Positions 11,797 through 21,219 of a DNA stretch of 64,000 nucleotides are shown piece after piece. The translations under genes and the position numbers were made by a program. Numbering within the stretch: position 1 is the stretch's first letter; each line of letters begins with the position of its first letter. The notes beneath the pieces are model-generated. The model saw only the letters and a program-made list of their open reading frames with translations. It had not been told where the DNA came from and did no database searches. The stretch comes from Cardinalis cardinalis (taxonomy: Eukaryota; Chordata; Aves; Passeriformes; Cardinalidae), in NCBI GenBank assembly GCA_014549065.1, contig JACDOX010000153.1, positions 1,517,408 through 1,581,407 on the forward strand, in the 5' to 3' direction.

Positions 11797-11918
11797 TGGA
11801 TGGATGGATGGATGGATGGATGGATGGATGGATGGATGGATGGATGGATGGATGGATGGATGCATGGATGGATGCATGGATGGATGCATGGATGGATGCA
11901 TGGATGGATGGATGGATG
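11797..11918. repeat. (TGGA)n microsatellite with 12-bp higher-order pattern
   Basis: Almost perfect TGGA tetranucleotide array of about 120 bp. Within its right half the variant TGCA replaces a TGGA unit at 11861, 11873, 11885 and 11897, exactly every 12 bp, showing that a 12-bp unit (three tetranucleotides with one variant) was itself amplified. Confidence 0.97.
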
Positions 11919-13394
11919 ATAAGGGTTAGTGAACTATGCTTTTAAGAATGCTGTCTGGGCCCAGTTTCTTCTAAGTTAATTGGAATCACAGGTCAGTGTG
12001 GTCCTGAGCTGCTGAGCACCAAGTATCTCCAACAGTTTCAAGCATGTGCTTTGGCATAGATTTCATATGTGAACTAATGAACCAGAAGCCTACTACTTAG
12101 TCATATTTTCCAGCTTCCATATCCAGTCTCTCTATTTGTTTTTGAAACAAAAGTTCCANGTTGATAGAGTGGATGGACAGGCAGCAGGATGTGCTGTGTT
12201 TCAGTGCTGGGAAGTGCTGTTGAACTGTTGTTCGTTTATTATTTTACTGAGTTACAGCCTATACCACAGGTTTCCTTATCAAGCAGCACTTAAAAAGAGG
12301 GAGAAAAAAATTCTTAAAGTTGCTTTCATGGTCAGTCTTTATGGTTTCCNAAACACTATATAGCTTTGCTAATGATGGGTCAACCATCAAGCAAAAGGTA
12401 TCCTTATCCTAGCTGTTTTAATTAATTCTCGTGTATTATCAAGTATTAAGGATATTGCTGATTTCAAATGTACACAGCATAACAAGCCTCAAGTTCTGCT
12501 TTCATGTGGAAGTGATAATATCACAAAAATTTTAAACGTGGGCCTGCATACTTTCAGTGGTAGGGTATTAAAAGCTTCTGTTTAAAAAAGAAAAACCTAA
12601 CTGTAGTAGATTTAAGCCTTCATAAGGTTTTGATGTAATGATACTTTTCGCATATGAATGGCAACTGTCACTGGAAGAAATGTGTGATCAAACTGTAAAA
12701 GTTTCATAATTCATAAGCTGGCTTTTCATAGTAGCATAACAAATGGATGAAATAACTAATTTTTGTGAGACATGTTTGTACGATAAATATGGTTATGTCT
12801 ACTGACTAATTAGTGCCATCATCTCATAAATTTACCAAATAAGTAAAACATACTCATCACGCTATTGTGTTTTAAAGGAATGAACTGTTCAGGAAAAATA
12901 GGTTTTGGGGTGGTAAAACTGTTCTGTTTTGTAAGTGTCTGCATGCTTGTGAAGATATGTTTTTAAGGTTTGGTCAATGTTGTTTATGGTACTCTGGATG
13001 TTACAGAATGTTAGGACATTTAAAAATACTGAACTGGTTTGTTGCATCAATGTGCATTAAAGAAAGCCAAGTGGATTCAAATCTTGTTGCTTTTTCATAT
13101 TGTGAAACTTTAGATCTTCAGTAACATGTAATAGTTTGTAAATCCACCTTTCTCCAAGGTAGTTATTAATTAATAAGAAGAGTATAACCAAATGAAAACT
13201 GTGATTATGATATGGACTCTATTAGAGTTGTCATTCTTGTCTCCTGTTGGATAGCTTAAAAATGAATCTGGATGTAGAATGTTCCTGAAGTGTATTGTCC
13301 AGCTGTTGAGCTGACTGTGGTGTNTTTGCGACCATTTACTTAGAATAAAATGCCTTCAGTTAATTTAAGTATAGTGAAGTATGATCTAGCATCC
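11919..13394 (+). other. NT5DC1 intron, 3' flank of COL10A1
   Basis: AT-rich intronic DNA between the TGGA array and the COL10A1 3' end. No gene, repeat family or conserved coding segment was recognised. Confidence 0.5.
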
Positions 13395-13400
13395 TTTATT
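13395..13400 (-). terminator. Candidate COL10A1 poly(A) signal AATAAA
   Basis: TTTATT on the + strand gives AATAAA on the - strand, about 340 nt past the COL10A1 stop. Weaker alternatives lie closer: ATTAAA at 13548-13553 and CATAAA at 13502-13507. Which one is used cannot be decided from sequence. Confidence 0.4.
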
Positions 13401-13736
13401 GTGTTATGAGGTGTGATAGTTAGAAATTCTCGTTTTCCTTTTAAAAGAAACAAAAAGGAAAAAAAGACAGAGACTGGTGCATTATATTAATTCATAAAAT
13501 TTTTATGTTGCATTCAGTCAGACAATTAATCATCATTCAAAACAATTTTTAATGACAGTTCTCTAAAAACATACAATATTATTCTACTATGTTTGAACCA
13601 CTCTGTTCCACTTTCTCACTCCCTCCTCCATTCCTGTTGCAACACTGATGTTGCATGACCTGCTAAGGACAAATCAGAGCGGTACCTGGTTAACATGGTC
13701 TGAAGGAGAGTGTGTCAGGACAGGGTAAGTGGGATA
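13401..13736 (-). other. COL10A1: COL10A1 3' UTR (extent uncertain)
   Basis: Sequence directly after the TAA stop on the - strand up to the canonical AATAAA. If an upstream variant signal (ATTAAA at 13548 or CATAAA at 13502) is used, the UTR would be shorter, about 200-250 nt. No coding or repeat content was seen. Confidence 0.45.
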
Positions 13737-15622
13737 TTAGATGTGAGCAAACAGGAAACCTGAGAAAGAAGAGTGAACATAGTCAGAAGAGTAGAGACCA
13801 TTAGATTCTGAATTGGGCAGTTGGAGCCATACTTGGTCATTCTCCATGAGATCGATGACAGCGCTGCCAGAAGCCTGGTCAAGGTATCCTTTCTTGTACT
13901 CATCATAGGTGTACATAAGTGGGGAACCATTTTTGTAGAGTGCAACCCAAACATTTGTTCCTTTTGCATGTACATGGTAGGAGAAATAGTACAGTCCAGG
14001 GGTCCTGCAGGTGAAGATTCCTGTTCTGGGGTCATAGTGTTGCTGCCTATTGTACAAGATTTTATCAAATTTGATGGGGACGGTTGCTGCAGGATAGGCT
14101 TTTGAGAGGATGACACTGAAAGCAGACACTGGCATCCCTGTCAGAGCTTGGTTTACTCCTCCTTTTATGAAAGATATCCCTGATAGGTCCCGAGACTCTC
14201 CTGCTTTAACATAGCCTTCAGGGATTACAGCTTGGCCAGGGGGACCAGGAGGACCTGGGGGGCCGGGCAAGCCAGGCTCACCATTGCTGCCTTTAGGACC
14301 AGGGGGTCCAGGTGGTCCCATGGGTCCACTCAAGCCTTTAGTGGAAATGCCTGCGGGGCCTGGCAGTCCTGGTGCTCCTGGCTCACCCTTTGCACCAGGG
14401 GCTCCTGGCAGGCCAGGGGGGCCGATGGGACCTCTGATCCCAGGTATTCCTGAAGGCCCTCTGGGGCCTGGCTCACCGTTGCTCCCTGGCACTCCCTTGG
14501 CTCCTTGTGGACCCATCGGACCAGGCAGCCCAGGTAGCCCAGCAGGACCTGTATCACCCTTTGGGCCTGGGAGACCTGGGTGTCCCTTAGGACCAGCAAG
14601 ACCCTGCTCACCTGGGTATCCTGGTTTTCCCTCTAATCCTGGGAGGCCTCGTTCCCCCTTGGCCCCTGGGAATCCTGGGTGGCCTGCAGGGCCCATGTCA
14701 CCTTTGGGCCCAGGTAGGCCATTCTCACCAGGCAAACCTTTGAGTCCGTGAGGGCCCATGTTCCCTGGTGGCCCGACCGGNCCTGGTTCTCCTGGCACAC
14801 CAGCTGGACCTTGGTCTCCTTTAGGTCCTGGAAGGCCAGGAGGACCTTCAGGCCCTCTGTGTCCCTTCATCCCTGGCAGTCCTGGCTTTCCAAAACCTGG
14901 GAGTCCTGGGGATCCGGGCAGCCCTGCAGGTCCAGGNTGTCCCTTGGCTCCAGGGATACCTGCTGCTCCTGGTGGTCCCATTGGCCCAGGCTTGCCAATG
15001 CCAACTTCCCCAGGTTCACCTGGGAGACCCTGAGGACCTGGGAGACCAACTGCTCCAGGTGCACCTGGAAAACCTCGGTCACCTTTCAGACCTGGCTGAC
15101 CTGGCAGGCCATTTTCACCAGGCTTCCCTATCCCAGCAGGACCAGGGGGGCCCCTGGGTCCCTGTGGGCCTGGAAGACCTCTNCCACCTGGGCGGCCTGG
15201 AATTCCGAATCCGTTTTCTCCCTTTTGTCCATTTACACCTGGGATACCTGGCTCTCCCTTCTCACCAGGGGGTCCCCTTGGCCCCTGAGCTCCTGGAGGG
15301 CCTTGTGGTCCTGGCTTGCCGGGGACAGTCAGTCCTGCGGGGCCNGGAGTGCCGGGGGGCCCTTGTGGCCCTCTTGCTCCTGGGAGTCCAGCAGGTCCAG
15401 GGTCTCCTTTCTCACCATTTAGTCCTCTTGCTCCTGGCTTTCCTGGTAGACCTGGCACTCCTGGCTTTCCAACTGCAGAGAACCCAGGTGGTCCTGGGGG
15501 ACCAGGGGGGCCTTGGGGACCTGGACTTCCAAACCCTGGCTTTCCTGCAGGACCTGGTTGTCCTCTTGGTCCAGCAGGGCCTGGGGGACCGGGGGGTCCT
15601 TGTTCCCCCCTTACTTGCACAC
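13737..15622 (-). CDS. COL10A1: COL10A1 exon 3: collagen alpha-1(X), triple helix and C1q-like NC1 domain
   Basis: Main coding exon of type X collagen, the short-chain, network-forming homotrimer secreted by hypertrophic chondrocytes in growth-plate cartilage. The acceptor is CAG at 15623-15625; the first two bases complete a Gly codon split with exon 2, followed by VQVRGEQGPPGPPG. Gly-X-Y repeats run from about residue 52 to 510. They carry the short interruptions typical of this collagen (for example GFGSPG, GFSAVG, GLTVPG, two GIGKPG, GISTKG). The NC1 domain (about residues 511-674) is a complete C1q fold: VSAFSVILSK, then FDKILYN, GIFTCRTPGLYYFSY, WVALYKNG and the final SGFLFAHI before TAA at 13737-13739. 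Joined to exon 2 the protein is exactly 674 aa, the length I recall for chicken. The n bases at 14781, 15183 and 15345 fall in third positions of GGN, GGN and CCN, so they are Gly, Gly and Pro; the n at 14938 leaves His/Gln open. No frameshift or stop. Confidence 0.98.
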
Positions 15623-18600
15623 CTGTGAGAGAGAGGAAACCAGATCAACCAGGGCATCTACAACATATTTGCAGGCAATGTAGCATGGTGGTAAAATGCA
15701 TGAAGGGTTAATTTAACTTCAGCTTCATGGAAGTCAAGTTTCAGCTGCTGTATTTGTCGCTGAGAACCTGTCATTCAAAGTAAAAGTGTTTCACAGCTCT
15801 TACAAGTAACAAGTGCAAATTTTTTGGAAATGTGAGATATAAGGCCTCTGGAATTTTCTTTTTTTTTTGCTTCAATACATTCAGGATCATCAAAGAACTT
15901 AAAAAGTGCTGTGCAAGTGGATGTAGACTATTAAGTAAGGAAAAAACAACCCAGACAGACAGATAACAGATTGAGCAGGTCATCAGACTTNATGAGTAAA
16001 ATCACAGGAAGCTGTGCAGGTGCAGCAGCTTTTNGGAAACAATTTGTTGCTACATCTAAGTGGTGAGAGTTTTGTTCTTCCCTGCCCCCTATTTTCAAAA
16101 GTGGCCCATGGCACTAGTTCTTTTGCAAATATATGAATGTTATATTTTCAGATATTGTCTGTCATAAAAATTTCACTCAGTGGCAAGGTCACAGCTGATA
16201 ATTCATTTTACTTCTGTCACAATTCTGGCATTGTTATGGAATTTTTTAATACTACTTCATTTTCTTAGTTACCAAAACAGCAGGTGGAGCCACTTAACCA
16301 AATGTCACAAATAGAGGAATAAGAAACAAGCTTACGGCTTAGTTTGTGTGTGCTTGGGAGGAGCCTTCAGCTTTATGTTGAAATTGGCATGCTGATTTGT
16401 TGGACATTACATTTACGTTTAACAAGTTTAACACAGATACTGTGAGGCTACTTCAGTAGTCTCACACTACAAGTGGCAGCATTATAGAACAAAATGGCAT
16501 ATCTGTGATGGNTGTTAATTTAAGAAGTAATTTTAAAAATAAAAACTGAAGGATAAAAAAAGAGCCTGAATTCTTTTTTTTTATAATGGCATCATGTTCT
16601 ATTGAATGCTTATTTAGAAAGTATTATAAATTGATCAACAATTGCATCAGCTACAATTTTTCCTTTCAGTCTCCAGCGAAAAGACCAGTATTCCATATAT
16701 ATACACATGAAAGTTTGTATGTATATTATATATATAAAGTTTGTATATATATTATATACATACGTATAATATATTATATACATTATGTGTGTATATATAT
16801 ATATATTGTATACAATGACTGTTTGGCTGTCTCTTAGATAATAAACTGCATTTTCCAACATGTGGATAGTTTTGTTGAACCAAAAATGAGGTGAAGGATG
16901 AAACTATTCTTCTACATGTTTTTGGGAGTTTTTAAATAATAGAGGTATGCTTATGAAATACATTTAATTTTGGTTTGTTTTTGTATCTGGAAGGTTGCCT
17001 TCTTCCTGTATTGACAGGGAAATTGTTCTTATCTAGAAAGTGCAGAGAGTGCATTTTCTTTTCTGCTGATGCATAAAATCAGCAGAAATGCATATCAACT
17101 TATTTTGCACATCTTCCTATCTCATCCTTCTTAAGGCCCTGAAAAGGAAGATAGCTGTTAAAATCCTACACATAGAAACAATCATGGCCTGTGATTTATT
17201 TATGATGTATTGACCATTTTTTTGGTGGCAAATTGTATCAGACTTTAGCTCAGGGTGNATCTCCTTATTACTTTTACCACATTTTAGATGCAACTATCAG
17301 TCCTAGGTTCACAGAGTAGTGGGTCCTGACAATTTTGCCTAAGATGTTAAAGGCATTGTCAGCACTCATGTTGTTACAAAGATTTTCTGTGGGCTGTATT
17401 GTTCTAAAGTTGTGCTGCTTTTAGATTAAAATTGTAATTTTAATTGTGCTGTCTAAAAACAATGGTTATTCCTCTGAGGAAAGGACTGTTAAATTTATTA
17501 ATGAAGTAGAATTTATACCAAGAACACTGAAGTATTGATTGGCTACTCTTTTACATGTCTCAGCACATACCTTGATGCAAAATTGCTTTGCATTCTCCAG
17601 TGCCATCAAACTCCATATACGTATTGAATTAAATATGTGGACTTTAACATAACCTGCAGTAACAGCTTATTTAAGCATTGCTGAATAGTGAGACTTCATT
17701 CAATTATTATTTTCCACTTGGGCTTTTCAAATATTTCAAGCCAAAGAGATACTGGTCAAAAACTGTGTTCTGGAGAGCTGTCAAGACCAAGATTTTTTAA
17801 ACAATTTCACCAAACTAGATGAAGCCTTGATAGGCTTTGGTTGCCAGCAGAAATTGTGTGGTCTATTTTATGTTGTTCTGACTCACCAGTTTGGGTTTAG
17901 ACTGAAATTTCAGTTCCAGGCTGCTTTTTGACAAAGCTATACAAAGCAAAAAGATAATTTATTGGTAGCTATATCTATAGAAGTCAGTGTTTGGTGATCA
18001 AATTGGAAAAGTAAGCTATGATGAAAAGCTTGCCATTGCTACTTCAGATACTTGCAAATGGAACAACTCACTAGAAAAAAGCTGGATTCATTTGGTTCTG
18101 TAGACTCCTGTTTTATTCTTCCAAGATCATCTCAGATTAGAAGTGGTGATCTCCAGCAGTCTTCCCTCTTTAAACTCTTCTAAAAACTCTCTATAGGGTG
18201 CTTGTTTTCCAGACTCAGGAATAACAGTCCTTCTGCAATGCTTGCTCACCAAATCAAAATCTGTCAAGCACTTGTGAATGACTGGACTCGCATGTCTTTA
18301 AAAATGTAGGCTGTTCCTGCTATTGAGGTCTAGTATATAGTCTTCTGTTACATTTCCTAAATTGAGAGCATTTTGTACTTCTCAGGTTTTGATACAATCA
18401 ATCTCATTCTAAATATGAATTTTCACTCACATTAGATTCTGTGTTTGTATACAAAGTGAAAATTTAGCTCAGGACAATTCATTTCCCCCTTTCACACTAT
18501 TTTTTGTCTACCCTGATTCCTGCTTAATTTGTTGCTGGTTCCCCCCTTCCCAAATGTTTTCTATACAAGGGGAAAAAAGAACTACTATTAGGAGAAGTGA

Positions 18601-20248
18601 GGAAGTATGGTAGAGGATAGCCAAGTAAATATTATACTTCACTTAAAAATAGTATAAATATGTAAATTATTCTGAGTAAAGTCATGGAAAAACATAAGAA
18701 AAGTTAAGGAGGAAGGAAATGAAGCATTAAACTCAGTGAGAATTTTTGTTGTATCTGCATGTACCTAAATTTGATCCAGGAGTCTTAGGGTTCCAGGAAG
18801 TCCTTGTGCTGAATAAGACAAGGGATGAAACTATGACAATATTTTGGTACAGCCTGGGAGAGTATTTCGGGGGTAAGGTTCCCAGCCATGCTGCTCTCAC
18901 TTGTTTCTCACTGCAGGGATTCTTGGAGCTTGTGGGTTGGAGCAGATTGATATAGGGCCAGTGCTGAAACCAGCTGGTAGGACACCAGAGTTTCTTTGGG
19001 CTCCATGTGTGCTGCTCATGATCAGACAGTCCATAGGATCTGTCTGCAGAACTATTCTGAATCAAAACCCCTGAATTAAGGTAATGTGGATGCAATGCCC
19101 TGAGCAGCAATTCTGCTTTCGAGATTTGCCCATGTCCTTTTTCTGGTGAAGAGAAGCTTATTTGCCAATGTTGTTTCTTGAGCCCCTCGTTCAGTTTCCT
19201 TATTTGCACCCAAGTGTGATTACTACAACTAAAATTGGATGGGATACAGCAAAAAAAGAAATCTATTTTGAATAGCCTGATGATGTCTGAAAGAAAATAA
19301 TGCTGTTCTCAGGGGGTAAGGTGGGATGTTTACAAGGAAGATTCACTATTAATTTTAGTGATGACAATTTTGAATAGTCATTGTGGATCAGAAGCTTTGT
19401 GTTCAAGTTTTTTAAAGAAGATATTGGCCTAAGCATGGAAAAATAAAACACAACTCAAATAGTTTCAAACATTAGGGATAGCCACCTGTTCATCTTAAAG
19501 AGACAGAGAGCATAACCAGAAATAAGATGAAACAATGTAGCATTGCAGTTATGTATTGCCTGTCCAAGCTGCCATAAGACTGATTTATGCAATGAAGAGG
19601 GTTTTTAAAAATATACTAAAGCTAGAATTGTTATATTACTATGTGCTTATCCTGATAATTAAAGCATGAGCTTAAATCACTCATGAAAAACTATATAGAA
19701 GTTTATGACAAATTTGTACAACTATATATAATTTTATTTTGTCTTTCTAGGCCTTAAATGGGTCTTCATTTACCCATATGTATCATATGTATATTTAAAT
19801 TCACACCTAAGGTCTATTTTGCATACAGATAACATGNCAAAATATGTAAAAATTCTTCCTGAATGTAGGTAAGCTTTAGGTGACAGGTCTGTTGCTAGAA
19901 ACCCCAGTGCTGAATCAAGAAATTAATAATTAGCATGTTGTACATCATTATGTACACAATCATGCTATGCTGCTCCCACTATTGAAGCAGAGATCTGGAG
20001 CTTTGTTTCTGCTCTATATGCCTTTGGTGTTTAATGTGTAAAACATTGTCTGGCAGGTGTGCTTCTTTTTCAGTAGGAGGCAACTCCAGAGCNACTGTAA
20101 ATTCTTTCTGCAGTGATAAAATCATTTCAATAAACCTAAATTGTTAGTGAAATTTAAATATTAGTAGTATAAGCAAAGAGCCTTTGTTCATGTATTGAAC
20201 CTCTAGGAATAATTGTGTTAGTTTATTATGAAAAAATAGTAAACTTAC
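15623..20248 (-). other. COL10A1 intron 2 (also antisense within the NT5DC1 intron)
   Basis: Intron of 4.6 kb with donor GTAAGT at 20243-20248 and acceptor CTCTCTCACAG at 15623-15633 (- strand). AT-rich. It holds a TA/TG-rich microsatellite at about 16695-16806 and a 158-codon open frame on the - strand at 18733-19209 with no recognisable domain. Otherwise nothing identifiable. Confidence 0.85.
16695..16806. repeat. TA/TG-rich microsatellite
   Basis: Imperfect alternating purine-pyrimidine tract made of TATATA blocks interrupted by CA/CG/TG steps. It ends in GTGTGTATATATATATAT at about 16788-16805. Both strands show apparent short Tyr/Ile-rich open frames, which are by-products of the repeat. 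Confidence 0.9.
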
Positions 20249-20387
20249 CTTGACTCTTTACATTGTATGGTAGAAAATGTGGCCCCTTGATGCTGGATTG
20301 TTTCTGATACCGCTCAGAAAAATATCCATCACCACCATGGACAATGTTCAGACAAAACAGCAGCAGTAAAGATACTTGTAAATGCAT
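20249..20387 (-). CDS. COL10A1: COL10A1 exon 2 coding part: signal peptide and NC2 start
   Basis: Start codon is the complement of 20385-20387. It encodes a hydrophobic signal peptide MHLQVSLLLLFCLNIVHG (residues 1-18, likely cleaved after Gly18). The non-collagenous NC2 segment follows, beginning GDGYFSERYQKQSSIKGPHF and ending VKSQ plus one base of Gly47. Donor is CAAG|GTAAGT at 20248. Coding length is 139 bp; with the 1886 bp of exon 3 it gives 2025 bp, that is 674 codons plus stop, so phase is exact. The signal sequence and the GDGYFSERYQ start match chicken type X collagen as I remember it. The segment is too short and too split to be seen as a single long open frame. Confidence 0.97.
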
Positions 20388-20402
20388 CTTTCCAAGTTTG
20401 TT
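20388..20402 (-). other. COL10A1: COL10A1 exon 2, 5' UTR part
   Basis: Fifteen untranslated bases directly before the start codon, bounded by acceptor CTAACACAG (- strand, at 20403 onward). The start context is GGAAAGATGC, with a purine at -3. Confidence 0.85.
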
Positions 20403-21044
20403 CTGTGTTAGAAAAGATAGAGGAAGTTTGTTGTAAAGAAAAGCTGTTTAGCTCTGGTCTTGGAGATGAGTTTTCTTAAATTATTGGTATTAAAAGTAAC
20501 AGTATTTTGTGCTTATTTCCATCTGCTTTCACTAGTTTTGAAAAATGCTCTAAGAAAAAGGGAATCAGCATTGCTATCACTTTGAATGATGGAGCTGTTG
20601 CATAGATAGATTAGAGGCAATAGTCTCACTCTTAGGAAAAGAGTAATTTTGATTGGATGGCAGTCTATTCAAGACAACAGTATGCAGAAAGAATGACTAT
20701 TTTGACTAGACCTCCGAAGTAAGCTCAGGAGCTCCATATACCAAAACTCCTGAAAAGAAGAAAAGTTTTAAGTGAAAATACATAAACGCTTCCATGATCT
20801 TACTACCTCTGTCTAATGCTGTAGCAAATAAAGGATGAAGCTGTGGTTCCTTCAGCATCAGTGGCAAAAATCTCACCAAGGTGAAACCCGGTTTTTACCT
20901 GTAGTCTTACGAAGAGCCCCAGTGGCATGAGGATGCTGTCACTGGCCCTGAAATATCAACCCTCTTCCCTCCCCAGACAGAAAACAGGCATCCTGAAGAA
21001 GTTACCTTCAAAACCAAAGAGAATNAAATGAAATCATGACATAC
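20403..21044 (-). other. COL10A1 intron 1
   Basis: Intron of about 640 bp between the non-coding first exon and exon 2. It runs from donor GTATGT at 21039-21044 to acceptor AACACAG at 20403-20409 (- strand). A second possible donor (AAG|GTAACT) occurs near 21002-21008 and would lengthen exon 1 by about 40 nt. No repeats recognised. Confidence 0.65.
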
Positions 21045-21135
21045 CAAAATGTTGTGGAGCTCCAATGCAGAGTGGTAGAGGAGTGAATCCTCCTCTGCTG
21101 AGGAGGAGTTCTGCCACTGGTGAGTGAGCAGAAGC
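21045..21135 (-). other. COL10A1: COL10A1 exon 1 (non-coding, predicted)
   Basis: Predicted untranslated first exon. It is placed by a TATA-like element at 21162-21169, a start about 30 nt downstream of it, and a GTATGT donor after TTTTG at 21045. It has no ATG. It contains a strong stem-loop (arms 21088-21095 and 21100-21107). The three-exon layout with a short non-coding exon 1 agrees with what is known of COL10A1 in vertebrates; the exact transcription start is inferred. Confidence 0.6.
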
Positions 21136-21161
21136 TGATGATTTCAAGTGCCACCCTTGAG

Positions 21162-21169
21162 TATTTATC
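21162..21169 (-). promoter_or_regulatory. TATA-like box of COL10A1
   Basis: Reads GATAAATA on the - strand (AGATAAATAC in context). It stands the right distance upstream of the predicted non-coding exon and about 775 nt upstream of the start codon. COL10A1 promoters in other vertebrates are TATA-containing. A G-rich Sp1-like tract (gggggaggagc) lies about 45 nt further upstream, near 21208-21218. Confidence 0.6.
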
Positions 21170-21219
21170 TGGTTTTCCCCTTAGTTGGGTGACTGCTGGA
21201 CATAAGCTCCTCCCCCAAA

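Noticed and set aside
13821..14105. 94-codon + strand frame and 133-codon - strand alternative frame over the NC1 region
   Set aside because: Shadows of the COL10A1 coding frame without any features of their own.
14284..15711. Long collagen-like Gly/Pro-rich open frames on the + strand across the COL10A1 exon
   Set aside because: GGN and CCN codons are reverse complements, so the antisense of a Gly-Pro-rich repeat is automatically Gly-Pro-rich and stop-poor. The - strand frame has the signal peptide, splice phase and C1q domain; the + strand has none.
16586..16861. Tyr/Ile-rich 83-codon frames on both strands
   Set aside because: Generated by the TA/TG microsatellite; not genes.
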